From Hexactinellida sp. DTS-2022 (Eukaryota > Porifera > Hexactinellida), in the NCBI GenBank assembly GCA_028753945.1, contig JAPNXP010000017.1, positions 1,922,001 through 1,986,000 of the forward strand: a stretch of 64,000 bases of DNA. The letters are read 5' to 3'. Below the pieces are notes generated by a model that saw only the letters and a program-made list of their open reading frames with translations, searched no databases and had not been told where the DNA came from. Each line of letters begins with the position of its first letter. The first letter of the stretch is position 1. The position numbers and the translations under genes were made by a program. This document shows, one piece after another, positions 20,400 through 30,795 of this stretch.

Positions 20400-20555
20400 G
20401 AATACTTATATATAAGAACTAATAGGAACTTATTAATTATGCTACATACGTTCAATTATCGATCTTATCTATGTATATATATAAACTACTTCAATACCAG
20501 TTTATATAATATCTGATAATTCCTACAATTAGCTAACTAGTTTTCCAGAAGAGAG

Positions 20556-23500
20556 ATGAATACAGACTCACCAGTATTTGTGTTGGATGTGAGTTTAGTT
20601 TCAAATTACGTATTATAGGCAGGCGCCTGGCGATTCTACTTGTGTGTGTGTGTGTGTGTGTCCTAATTAGGAGCCAAATAGTCATATGGTATTCTATTAC
20701 TCCACATGCTAGTATATATTATAAACTGAACACTTTCTCTAGAAAATAATGGCTTTGGTAGCTCCGCACCAGTCCGCCACGAGCAGAGCTGCCAGCAGAA
20801 AGCGGGGCCTCCAGAGTAACAAGGAGGAGCACCGAGGGGGGCACCACTACCACGCACACGTCATCAGCGGGAAAAAGGGAGGGAGGATGTCTAATCACGA
20901 ATTCTGCGACTCTTGTAAAGAGGGCGGGGACCTCCTCTGCTGCGATAAATGTCCCGCCGCGTTCCACTTCTACTGCCAGTTAGTTGTTGTTGTTGTTTGT
21001 TTGTTTATCTGTTTCTCTGTTTGTTTGTTTGTTTGTTTGTTTGTTTGTTTGTTTGTTTGTTTGTTTGTTTATCTGTTTGTTTATCTGTTTATCTGTTTAT
21101 CTGTTTGTTTGTTTGTTTGTTTGTTTGTTTGTTTGTTTGTTTGTTTGTTTGTTTGTTTGTTTGTTTGTTTGTTTGTTTGTTTGTTAGTTTGTTTGTTCGT
21201 TTGTTCGTTCGTTTGTTGGTTGGCTGGTTGTTTGTTTATCTCTTTGTTTGTTTGTTTGTTTGTTTATCTGTTTATTTATTTGTTTGTTACTAGCGATCCG
21301 CCCGTGGACCCAGACGAGTTGCCAGAGGGAGAATGGAAATGTAGGAAATGCAGGAACAATAATGTGAGTTGTTATAGTCCCATTTATGCTCAGTAATTTT
21401 ATTCCTGATTAGGCACCCAACAGTTACAAAGGAATTCTGAAAGATTTGGCGCACAATCTCTCTAAAACGAACTCCACTCAGTTCGCCCTGCCCGCTTCCT
21501 ATGCCACCAACACTGTATTTCCCGGAGACAAGAAGGAGACCGCCAAAATGACAAACGGGTCAGTTTATACAAATACAGTGGTGTTCCTCTAATAGCAATA
21601 TTGCTCTATTAGCAAGTTATTTTCAGTCCCCAAGCGAACATTTAATGTAAATTATGTTCCTCAAATAGCTCGCTTATTAACAAGCAAATTTCATTCAAAT
21701 GCGACTTGCTATTACGTTACACCACTGTATAACAGTTGGATTATTACTAATATTGTTTGTGTATATTTCCAGACAGCTGTCCACAATGCCAGCCAGTAAG
21801 AATCCTGACGACGCAAAGAGGCGAGAGTTATGCTTCTACTGCAACAAGTGAGGAATAACTATAGTATGCAGTCAACTCTCGTTATAACGAAGTGCTTGGG
21901 ACCTGTAAATTCCTTCGTTATATCCGGATATTCGTTATAAGCGGATAATAATTAATGCATTTAGTGCTCTGGGGAAAATCATAAGCAGTTATTTCGTTAT
22001 ATCCGACTTGGTTATAACGGGAGTTCACTGTAATAATAACATTACTTCCGAATATAATTTAGAACTACCCAGAAGGGACTCATCTCCGCTTGCGACTTCT
22101 GTCCCCTGGTGTTCCACCTGGACTGTCTGGACCCGCCCCTGACGCAGGCCCCGACCCGTCTATGGATGTGTCCCTGCCACCCGCACCACCACGCAGAGAA
22201 CTTCCAGCATCCGCGCGTCACTAAGCGCCTGGAGGTCATGGACATGTTGAGGGAGCCGATTAATCAGGAGGCGGCGAAGCGGATGTTCTACTGCGATATT
22301 ATTAAAAGGTAGATTATAGTGATATTATACAGTAGAACCTGTCAGTCTATTTAGCACACATAAATACCATGGATAGGACAATACAGTAGAACCTGCATAA
22401 TCCGACACCCGTTGGGATAAGGGAAATATCCGATTGCCAAACTGTCGGATTATGCAGGTTATAATGCATAGTCCGACGCTCATTGGGATAAGCAGTGTCG
22501 GTTCTGCTGAATTCCGGATTATGCAGGTTAATAATACTACTGCATTTCTCCATAGCAACATAATCACCAGAAAGAATGTGTATTCGTTCTACTGCCGGCC
22601 AGAACCGACAGTCATCCCGGCTAGCATAAAGTGTCTCTACGAGAATCCCTTGCAGCATGACAACACGCCCTCTCTGCTGGAATGTCTCTTCACTCCAAAG
22701 GAGCAGGTGCTATATCTCGCCGCGGAGTGCGACATGAAGGTGCCGGTCCCATGCGGGGTCCCCCGGACCCCCGAGCACGATGAGGTGAGTCCCTACATTA
22801 TAGTCGCCATCTCCCAATAAGCATTGGTATATACACATTGGGTATAGAGACAAATTGCTAATACAGTAGATATCGGATATAAAAACATACCAGATATAAG
22901 AATATTATACTGGAAAAACGGTTGCCATATACCCTATATAAATTATGCTGGTTATAAGAGCATTGTATGCAGTTCCCGACGATGTTCTTATAACCGGTAT
23001 CCACTGTACGACATTATACTGTACCCATAGATCCGTAGCAGTATTTGAATCTACTTCGGATATAGTGACCTTTAGCCTGCCAAACGAGTGTGGTTAATCC
23101 AATGCTTTCTACACTGTGTACTTAGGTAACCAGGGATATTGTGAACTCGCACCTGCAGCCGGAGGCCCCCTCCCCGCCCCCCTCGCCCCCCTGCAGCCTC
23201 GGACAGCCCACCGTCGCGGAGCTTACTAACGAGAGGCGGCCGGACGCCGTGTCCGCTATCCTGGCTGACAAGACGCTCGGTGTGGACGGAGAGATGATGG
23301 AAGCAGCCTACAACCTCCTCAGGGTGAGGTACGCCTTTCAGTCCGTTCTGAATCCGGACAAGTACCCCCCGCGGGCCCCCGACAAGGACGGGGCCAAGGT
23401 GTCGGGCATTCCTCTGCCGGAGCTGCCGCCGGTAGAGGAGCTGCTTAGGAAACCGGACCCGCCGGTCCCCCCGCCCCCTGTCCCCTCCTCCAAACCGGGC

Positions 23501-23949
23501 CCCTCCCAGAAAGGGAAAGGTGTCAAGCGGTCCAAGAACGGCTTCAAGCCTCAGACGAGACCGAGCATGTCCGACAGAGTCCACACACACTCCGGCCAGG
23601 AGGCCAACCCTCTCCAGCAAGCGGAGAGCGAGGAGAGCGTTACCGTTACAAACGCGTTCGGTACAAAGTTTAAGTTCACTGACATTGAAAAGCTACCAAA
23701 AGTGAGACCTCTGCCTATATGTGAGTTGTATTTAATTCATGGTCCGTCTTGTATTACAGCTCCGCTAATTACATTCAATATTTCTTTTAGCGCCTGATGT
23801 CACAAAACTAGATCCCAAATTGGTGGAGATGTTAGCACTGGAGCGACTGAGACAGCTGTTCCCTGACAGCAAGTCGCACCTCTCCAAATTCAACGCACAA
23901 CAACAACAACAACAACAGCAACAACAACAACAACAACAACAACAACAGC

Positions 23950-23993
<44 letters not shown>

Positions 23994-25479
23994 GAGGAGC
24001 CCTCTTCTATGGAGTTCGACTTCTCTGCTCCTCTGCACCGGAAGGAGCAGCTCCCGCGAGGAGTGCTGCTGCCTCTCTCGGGCAGGGGACCCTCTGTCGA
24101 ATTGGACTCCAGCAACCTTTCTATCGGAATGGGTGAGTAAAGGAGTATTATGACACTTGTAAACAAGCGAACAAACAACAAACAAGGGGGTAATTATATA
24201 TATGGGCCAACACCTTTTCAAATTTACATATATACCCGGCTTCGCAAAGGTGGATTTTTATGTAAAAATGGCTTTGCTAGTGTCGGAAATACATTAGAAA
24301 AGTGTTAACCGATGATGTACAATAGTAAACGAACACGGATAAAGCGAACATGGTTTAATTCCTTCCCTTTCCTATACAAATGCATCCAAGTGACTCCGGT
24401 TAATACGATCCCCTGGCGCTGTATTAACGAGTGTCTACTGTATACATATTATGCTGTGCTTCTTCAGATGCTGGCATGAACATAAACCTGAGTGAGTACG
24501 GCTCCTGTGGATTCGTGTCGGGACACCACGCGAGTATATTCCTGGACAGAGTCACGGCTCGATTCTACCTGCTTAACTACAGTCCCCACGGAACAGCTGT
24601 GGACCGAGTGCTCTACGGTCCCGACCTGACGAGAGCCAACCCCACGACGGTGGAGAACATTCCTATCTTCCTGTCCGATATCCATGCAGTCGGCACCGAC
24701 CCACGAGCCCTGCGCGGGCTCATGGCCAGCGAACTCGCGAGAGACAAGAAGTGGATAACTGAGAATATCCTGCACAAGTCTAAGAGCCACGTGTTCAAGG
24801 GAGAGGAGGTCGGCTTTGAGAAAGAAGAGAGCGTCGAGACGAGTCACGAAGAGACGCTGCTCCCTAAGAGCACAGCCGACTCCGCTGTACAGCTGGACCA
24901 GGGATACATGCTGTCGGAGAACAACAGTTAGTTAGCTAGCTATAGTATAGGCTTAGGGGCATTCGAACGTTAGGTAATGCTAATTCCAGGGAAATTAGAA
25001 CCCTCCTTATGTCACGATTTTTTTACCTATTTGTAATACAAAAAGGATGGTCTGTCACATATTGGTTGACCCCCTTCAAACATTTGAGAGTAGAAAAATA
25101 TGTTCTTATAACTTTTCATTCCTATAAATAGAACTGTTCCCAGATTAACCATATCCACTGTACTGTAATATCCTTGGTTCAATAGTACTTCGGTTTCGAC
25201 TGTACACTGTAGCTTACACAGTACACTGTATTATTCAAGTTGCACTGTGTAGATGCTAGGGTCCAGTGCCGATGTACGCGCGGCAGGAGAGAGTTGGACT
25301 CGGCTGTGGACGGCTGGGAGGGCATGGGAACCCTCCGACACGGGAGCGAGATAGAATTCGGGTGTATTAGCTTTGTGCTCAGTTTGAGAGGGCAGTCTGG
25401 ACACAGTAACCTAGTTTCTATTCTGAAAAACAAACCAGAGCAAACATACAAGGAAGTTACAATGTTAGAGAATACATAG
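20556..25479 (+). CDS. PHF12: PHD finger protein 12 (PF1), eleven exons
   Basis: Exons 20556-20588, 20743-20978, 21294-21363, 21413-21558, 21773-21847, 22063-22308, 22556-22784, 23126-23720, 23791-24132, 24468-24926, 25253-25479; all phases join, 885 aa. PHF12 is a chromatin adaptor of the Sin3/HDAC (Rpd3S-like) corepressor. PHD1 (about 64-113) has [20 protein letters not shown], with its last metal-ligand half in exon 3 (GEWKCRKC). PHD2 (about 181-230) has [20 protein letters not shown] and [10 protein letters not shown]. Near the C-terminus are the FHA-like blocks [33 protein letters not shown] and [12 protein letters not shown]. The conserved [11 protein letters not shown] is followed by a 32-residue Gln run. 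Five of the ten introns hold a MITE; introns 3 and 8 are minimal (49 and 70 nt). Order and motifs match PHF12 throughout. Confidence 0.95.
20979..21293. repeat. Intron made almost wholly of (GTTT)n microsatellite
   Basis: PHF12 intron 2 runs from donor GTTAGTTG to acceptor TTGTTACTAG. Nearly all of its 315 nt is TTTG units with TTTA/TCTG variants. It interrupts PHD1. The intron is a multiple of three and has no in-frame stop, so an unspliced transcript would insert 105 Cys/Leu/Phe/Val-rich residues into the zinc finger. Confidence 0.9.
21576..21727. mobile_element. MITE family F (CAGTGGTGTTCCTCTAATAG)
   Basis: Left end CAGTGGTGTTCCTCTAATAG, right end CTATTACGTTACACCACTG. The interior has cagtccccaagcgaacatt. 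TA outside. It occupies most of PHF12 intron 4. Confidence 0.85.
21869..22030. mobile_element. MITE family I (CAGTCAACTCTCGTTATAAC)
   Basis: Ends CAGTCAACTCTCGTTATAAC and GTTATAACGGGAGTTCACTG; the interior repeats ttcgttatatccgg. It occupies most of PHF12 intron 5. It is the only copy noticed in the window. Confidence 0.85.
22330..22530. mobile_element. MITE family B, with a truncated neighbour copy
   Basis: A full copy from 22384 (CAGTAGAACCTGCATAATCC) to about 22530 (GGATTATGCAGGTTAATAAT). It is preceded at 22330 by a second, truncated left end (CAGTAGAACCTGTCAG). It fills PHF12 intron 6. Confidence 0.75.
22864..23006. mobile_element. MITE family C
   Basis: Ends CAGTAGATATCGGATATAAA and CTTATAACCGGTATCCACTG with TA outside. 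Located in PHF12 intron 7. Confidence 0.85.
23898..23993 (+). repeat. In-frame (CAA)n coding 32 glutamines in PHF12
   Basis: 32 consecutive CAA/CAG codons (mostly CAA) in PHF12 exon 9, between LSKFNA and EEPSS. The near-pure codon run suggests recent slippage rather than selected sequence. Confidence 0.95.
24325..24441. repeat. Degenerate family A subtype MITE
   Basis: Contains gaacacggataaagcgaaca, cctatacaaatgcatccaag, tgactccggttaatacg and ends gtattaacgagtgtctactg. The left end is not clear. Located in PHF12 intron 9. Confidence 0.55.
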
Positions 25480-27042
25480 AAGGCAATTTCACTTCAATTT
25501 TATGAATTTTAAACTGTACAGCCAGAACTCGCTGTGACAGAATTCTACACATTTTTGACAAGTGCAGATTTTATCTTTATACAGTCCTACCATGGATGTT
25601 ATCGACTTTAATTCAGATAAATTTCAATTCGGAATAGCTTAGTTCAAGACACCAGTCCTTTATTTTCGATTTGTGTAAATTCCGATAACTATTTTGTTTC
25701 TATACTTAGTAAAATCAATGAAAGAATGAATTCTTTTTATAATCCATGGTTAATAGTTTATATAAGTACAAACTCTGTATTTAGTCAGCATTTATCGATA
25801 CGGTCAAAAAGAAAGTAAGGTTGCCAAAATTAAATTGGTTAGTAAGGCTTTTAATTTAGTGCTGAGGGGACTTTCTGTTCTGATAAAAACTTTCGGATAT
25901 TTCCAGGATATTGCACTTTTTGGAACAAACTCGATTGTCACGTGCACGTAATAAGATAAACATAATTATTTGACTAGGAGAACTGAATAGTACATATCTA
26001 ATTAGTACGTACACATTAAAACAATAAATAAAACGAATCACTCTGTATTTGTTCCAAACTTGTTCGAACAATAACGACACAGATTTTCTAGCAATTAATT
26101 ACACCAAGGTCTCAACCTTAAAAAAAACCCTGAGATAACATAATTATTTGACTAGGAGAACTGCTGAATAGTACATATATAATTACTCTGTATTTGTTCC
26201 AAACAAGTTTGGAGAATAAGTATAACGTCACTGAATTTCTAGCAATTAATTTCAATATCTTTTTTCTAGCATTAAATCCAATATCTTCCAACGACTTAAC
26301 TGTTAATTTCGTCATTAAACTCATACGTAATATGATCTGTTCTAAATACAATAAGTCTTATGAATAAATATAGAAATTCAAAATATAAGAAAGCTGGCAA
26401 TTATACAAAAACCACTGGGCGAAATAACTACAGTCAGGTCTGCTTATTGTAAACAATATTTCGTCAGCTTATTCCTTATTATGAACAAACCCTATGGTCC
26501 CAATTTACAAGTTACATAGGGTTTGTATTAAATTGAGTTCGCTTATTATGAAATCTCTCTATTATGAACACAATTTTTTGGTCAGTGGAATGTTCATAAT
26601 AAATCACCTGACTGTTATTGAATAAGGAGTCTGTAAAAATTATTATCGACGTACTTTGCCTTTAACGGATTCACAGTACATAATTGCTACAGCATTTGCA
26701 TTATGATTAGATTTGTGGATAGTAGGTATGTGTGCCTTCATAATTATTAATAAAGTCTTGTCTGTGGAAACAATCAATAATTATGAGCTTCACCTGAGCC
26801 AAATTATTCACGTAATGTCCTCTATTAAATGGTAAGAATTAATAGTAATTATACCACAAAAACCTTACAAAGAATCCTGTGAATAGGTTTAGAATTATCA
26901 AAATCAAGCGCCGTACCTTAAAGTTAGCTAACAGGTATAAAATCTGATTGTAAGCAATGTGATAGAATATTTTTATTGAAACAAGAGTATTGCATTGCTG
27001 TAAGGTAAACTGCTGAGTTATCTGATCCCTTCTGTATAAATA
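25480..27042. other. Intergenic region with a local duplication and a family E MITE
   Basis: No gene supported. A block at about 25950-26100 (aacataattatttgactagg, ctctgtatttgttccaaac, tttctagcaattaatt) recurs in the same order at about 26135-26252, an old direct duplication. 26431-26614 is a clean family E MITE (CAGTCAGGTCTGCTTATTGT to ATAAATCACCTGACTG). The FCHSD promoter should lie in the last few hundred bases; no motif was recognised. Confidence 0.6.
26431..26614. mobile_element. MITE family E
   Basis: Left end CAGTCAGGTCTGCTTATTGT, right end TTCATAATAAATCACCTGACTG in part, TA outside. The interior has aaccctatggtcccaattta. Confidence 0.85.
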
Positions 27043-29397
27043 ATGTCTGGAAAGAAGATTATAGGTAGTACAGGTAGTTTCGATCAGTTCAAGTGCCCTA
27101 AATCTAACTTCTTACAAGAAGAATTTATTCAAAACTCCAAAAAGAGAATCAGAGATAATTTTGTTTTTCGGAAAGCTAAAAGTCAAAGTTTTCTTCCAAA
27201 CCATTTGCCACGAACTTATATCAAAGTAAACGAAGAAATTCTTATAAATATAAACGATACAATGAGTACATCCTCTAATTCGCGGTCAAACGACCTCCTC
27301 GACATTACAGTCCCCTCTTCAAACCAGTTACGCACCCCTCCGTCGCCCAACCACCCCAGGAAAGATAGAACAATGTTTGTCCGGAATTTGAAAGTCAGTC
27401 TAGACGAGCAGTGCACTAAGTTAGCTCACAAATTCACTTTTGACCTCGAGCTCATGGACGATATGAAATCTTTCACGAAACACAAGGCGGCTCTAGACAA
27501 GGATTACAGTCAGAAACTTCTGACTCTCGTCTCTCAGTACACCCTGAAGTTGCCGGGGGAAAGGGACTTTCCCGAGGCAGAGGAGCGGTCTCTTCTCGAC
27601 GTTTGGAAGATTATTCTAGAAGCCTGCCACGCCCTGGCTGAGGGGATGGGAAAAATATCCGAAACTCTAACGAATGAGGTTTGTAATGTAATCCGTTCGA
27701 AGCGGAAATCCCGCGAGGCGGCCTTCAAGAAGGGTCAGGAACAGGCTCAGCAGATGGCTGGCGAACTAATGGTTAGCGCCAAGGAGCTCTCTAAGGGACA
27801 GAGGAACTACAACGAGTCCGAAAAGGAGGCCGGCGAGATCCGACAGAAGTTCAGTCACATCGAGGCCAAGCAGCGCGGCGGAAGAACCAGCATGTTCGAA
27901 ACGCACTCCCATCTCGAGAAGAACTTCTCCAAGACTAAGCACAAGGTTCTGACCACAGAACGTAAGGCTACCGACTCTCGTAACGATTATTTGATGCTAG
28001 TCGAGGCGTACAACAGTCACGCTGACAAGTACCAGTTCTCGTACCTGCGCCAGCTGCAGAAGGAACTCAATGACCCGTACTTCAAGGAAATGAGAGAACA
28101 TATTATTGTCATAGGCAGAACTTCGGTAGAGACATTTGATGACCTGAAGTCTCAATTCCTGAACTCACTCACTGCTACCAACAAGACGAAATCACAGTTT
28201 GAAGCCGACTTATTTCTCTCCCAGAACCCCGTATTCACTGCCTCGCTTGCTCAGGAGTTCGAGCCGTATTCTAATGACCCCACTCGCACCCTTTCCAAGG
28301 AATACGGCTCCTATTCAGTGCTCGTTAAAGCCACGCAGAACCTGACTATGCAGGTGGTGCAGGAGGAGGATAAGATAGCGCAGAAGAGCAAAGCTGTCCA
28401 GGGACTAAACTCCGTTTACGAGGCGTACACCAAAACCCCGGAGTTCGGAAGCGAAGAGGCCTACCTGGAGGCGGAACAGAGGATAGAAATGTTCAAACGG
28501 GAAATCCGTCAGTGTGAGATTATAATTCTCCGCGCTGAGAGCAAACTGTCTCTGCTGGGGACTCTCGGTATGGACATAGAAAAGTGTCGGACGAGTGCCC
28601 GCGACGCCGCTCGCTCCCAGAACACCAGCTCAGTGATCACCGTCTCCAGGGACTGCAAAACACTCAACACGCGAAACCTAGCCTCCCTCACAAACTCTGC
28701 GAATAAGGACCTCTCCAAGCGGAACAGCGTGCCGGACGCGACCCCCTGTCTCCTGGTGTCCCAGCCCTCGGGGCTCTGCGTCCCTCGGGACAGCAACAAC
28801 GGGTTTGCGCCTATCTTTAATCAGTCCACCTCCTTCATGGATGCTTCCAGCTCTGACGACGAGGCCTCGGAAGCGGACACCGGGGCTCCCAGCGCCGCTA
28901 AGCGGATGGCCAGTGTGCTGTACAGCTTCCAGGCTACCACAGAGGAAGATATCTCCATATTCGAGAACGAAATGGTTGAGATAGTCGAGGAGGAGGACAA
29001 CGGTTGGTGCTGGGGGGTTAACTCCCGAGGCGAGGAGGGCTATTTCCCCTCCTCGTATGTCCAACTCGTGGCTAGACCCTCCTCTCCTGGCTCCGTGACC
29101 TCCTCCAGTTCGATACCGAGTCTCCACACCCAGGGGTCCACCACCAGTGCGCAGTCCCGTAGCCTGAGGGTCCGGTCCATATGCGCCTACGATGCGGGAG
29201 AGAACGACGAGCTCTCCTTTCCGGAGGGAATCCTTATCCAGGTTGTGTCCAGAGAGGACGAGGATTGGTGGATGGGGAGCTACAATGGGAAGCTGGGCGT
29301 ATTTCCGGTGGGGGCCGTCCAGGAGGTCGAGGAGCTCACTTCCGGTCTCTCAAACGACACCTCTCGAGATTCTAGCATTAGCGAGCAAGCTCTCTAG
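27043..29397 (+). CDS. FCHSD2: FCHSD / Nervous wreck family: F-BAR plus two SH3 domains, intronless
   Basis: 784 aa in one exon. Residues about 108-560 form an F-BAR domain (RNLKVSLDEQCTKLAHKFTF, then KHKAALDKDYSQKLLTL, a long charged helical region). SH3-1 is at about 622-676 (VLYSFQATTEEDISIFENE, GYFPSSYV). SH3-2 is at about 710-765 (YDAGENDELSFPEGILI, DWWMGSYNGKLGVFP). The order F-BAR, SH3, SH3 is that of FCHSD1/2 and Drosophila Nwk, which bend membranes and couple to WASP/actin at endocytic and synaptic sites. Compared with the family there is an N-terminal extension of about 107 residues, Ser/Lys-rich with no recognised domain. An in-frame ATG at 27373 (MFVRNLKV) would give the family-like start, so true initiation is uncertain. 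The linker between the F-BAR and SH3-1 is Ser/Asp-rich. FCHSD1 versus FCHSD2 cannot be separated by eye. Confidence 0.93.
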   Translation: MSGKKIIGSTGSFDQFKCPKSNFLQEEFIQNSKKRIRDNFVFRKAKSQSFLPNHLPRTYIKVNEEILININDTMSTSSNSRSNDLLDITVPSSNQLRTPPSPNHPRKDRTMFVRNLKVSLDEQCTKLAHKFTFDLELMDDMKSFTKHKAALDKDYSQKLLTLVSQYTLKLPGERDFPEAEERSLLDVWKIILEACHALAEGMGKISETLTNEVCNVIRSKRKSREAAFKKGQEQAQQMAGELMVSAKELSKGQRNYNESEKEAGEIRQKFSHIEAKQRGGRTSMFETHSHLEKNFSKTKHKVLTTERKATDSRNDYLMLVEAYNSHADKYQFSYLRQLQKELNDPYFKEMREHIIVIGRTSVETFDDLKSQFLNSLTATNKTKSQFEADLFLSQNPVFTASLAQEFEPYSNDPTRTLSKEYGSYSVLVKATQNLTMQVVQEEDKIAQKSKAVQGLNSVYEAYTKTPEFGSEEAYLEAEQRIEMFKREIRQCEIIILRAESKLSLLGTLGMDIEKCRTSARDAARSQNTSSVITVSRDCKTLNTRNLASLTNSANKDLSKRNSVPDATPCLLVSQPSGLCVPRDSNNGFAPIFNQSTSFMDASSSDDEASEADTGAPSAAKRMASVLYSFQATTEEDISIFENEMVEIVEEEDNGWCWGVNSRGEEGYFPSSYVQLVARPSSPGSVTSSSSIPSLHTQGSTTSAQSRSLRVRSICAYDAGENDELSFPEGILIQVVSREDEDWWMGSYNGKLGVFPVGAVQEVEELTSGLSNDTSRDSSISEQAL

Positions 29398-30795
29398 TAG
29401 CCTATTTTAGTGTTTATATATGATAAGCCCTCTTCTCAGCTAATAACTGGTGTTACCTAACATTTTAAGTGGCTGACACTTGGAATTTTGAAACTGTGCA
29501 CATGAACATATTTCCTTTGCATTTATAATTATTGCTGTCTCTTAAGCTGATTCATGTAAATACTGGGAGTAACAGGTGTAGTAAAAATGTGCTTAATTGA
29601 ATTTAATATTATTATTTAAATGCGACATATTATATAAACACTTCAGTTAAATTGTTATCCTTTTCTTGACAATCTAACACATTAAATTATTTGAATATTT
29701 TTGGTAAAACAATGAGAGATGTCGAATATACAAAGTGTCCGTTTATATTAATAAATTATTACTTACATACATTTAATTAGTAGTGTTGTATACTGTAGAA
29801 ATCTGAATTATTGATTACTAAGAGAGTTTAATTCGGTGAATAATTATGTTTATTGCAACAATACATATTAATACGTAATCTGTAGAAATCGTTGTCAGCT
29901 ATTTCAACTTCTCGAAAACTGAGTTTTGACGACGCGATGTCAACAAAATAGGAATTTCTGATAATTTTAATGATATTATTTAATTTTATCTGCTTTTCTA
30001 TACATGAAAATGGCAACTTAAAAGGGAGATATTAAAATACTAGGAAAGCCGACATCAATAGATAAATAACCTCAAATTACTAATATTTCCAAGTTATTTT
30101 GAGACAATTTACTTGTAATAATATTGTACTCATGTGTACAGACACAAGGTATTATGTTTTGGAGAGTAACAAAAGATGGTTATAAGGTTCCTCTCGTGAA
30201 TAACCACTATACTTATAAGACGTTATATTTCAGTTATTACTCAAGTACCAGGTAGGGATTCCAGTGTACCCTCTATAGATAAGAGACAGTACAAGCCACT
30301 GTAAGGATTTCATGCATGCGCGTGCATTTCCATTCCTTATAGGGAACAAAAATTGAGGCCTTAAAATACAAGCTTGATCACTATTGAGTGTATTAGAGTA
30401 TCTGTTACAATTATTTTTAAATAAATAACTTGTATGTAGACCGTCTATTTCTAGACCAGGTTTTCTTACATATAAAATAGTATTACCCATAGACGGCAGG
30501 GGTTTTGGTCAAAATTTTAGGTTAGTTTGTATGGGCTTTTATAGACCATCTACATATAAGGATGCTCATTTTTAAATAAGAGATTATTATACTAAACATA
30601 AATACGAAGATAAACAAACGCTATTCCGACACTGATACGAATCACTGTGGATATTAATATAGTTTTGTTAGACTGTCTGGCATCAAATTTATATGTGGGT
30701 TAACTGCTCACTCAACCACAAAGCGTTTCAATATATTATGCCCTAGTGGCTCTTGTCTGGCATACAAAATACTGCAATATAGAGAATAGTGTAAG
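29398..30795. other. AT-rich intergenic region
   Basis: No gene recognised. It holds a family M repeat at 30432-30575. Between 29400 and 30430 it is plain AT-rich DNA. The short ORFs here have no coding character. Confidence 0.5.
30432..30575. repeat. Repeat family M
   Basis: Starts TTGTATGTAGACCGTCTATT and ends ATAGACCATCTACATATAAG. The interior is cccatagacggcaggggttt. This is the clearest copy for defining the family's inverted ends. Confidence 0.8.

Noticed and set aside
20984..21293. Long Cys/Leu/Phe/Val-rich ORF as a gene or domain
   Set aside because: It is translation of the (GTTT)n intron of PHF12; the flanking PHD halves join correctly only when it is removed.
23072..23620. 182-codon minus-strand ORF
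   Set aside because: Antisense of PHF12 exon 8.
23765..24221. Poly-Cys and poly-Leu ORFs on the minus strand
   Set aside because: Other-frame readings of the PHF12 CAA repeat.
25856..26351. Two short related ORFs (YRVI..YVLFSS..PSQIIM) as a gene family
   Set aside because: They arise from a direct duplication of AT-rich non-coding DNA; many stops and no start context.
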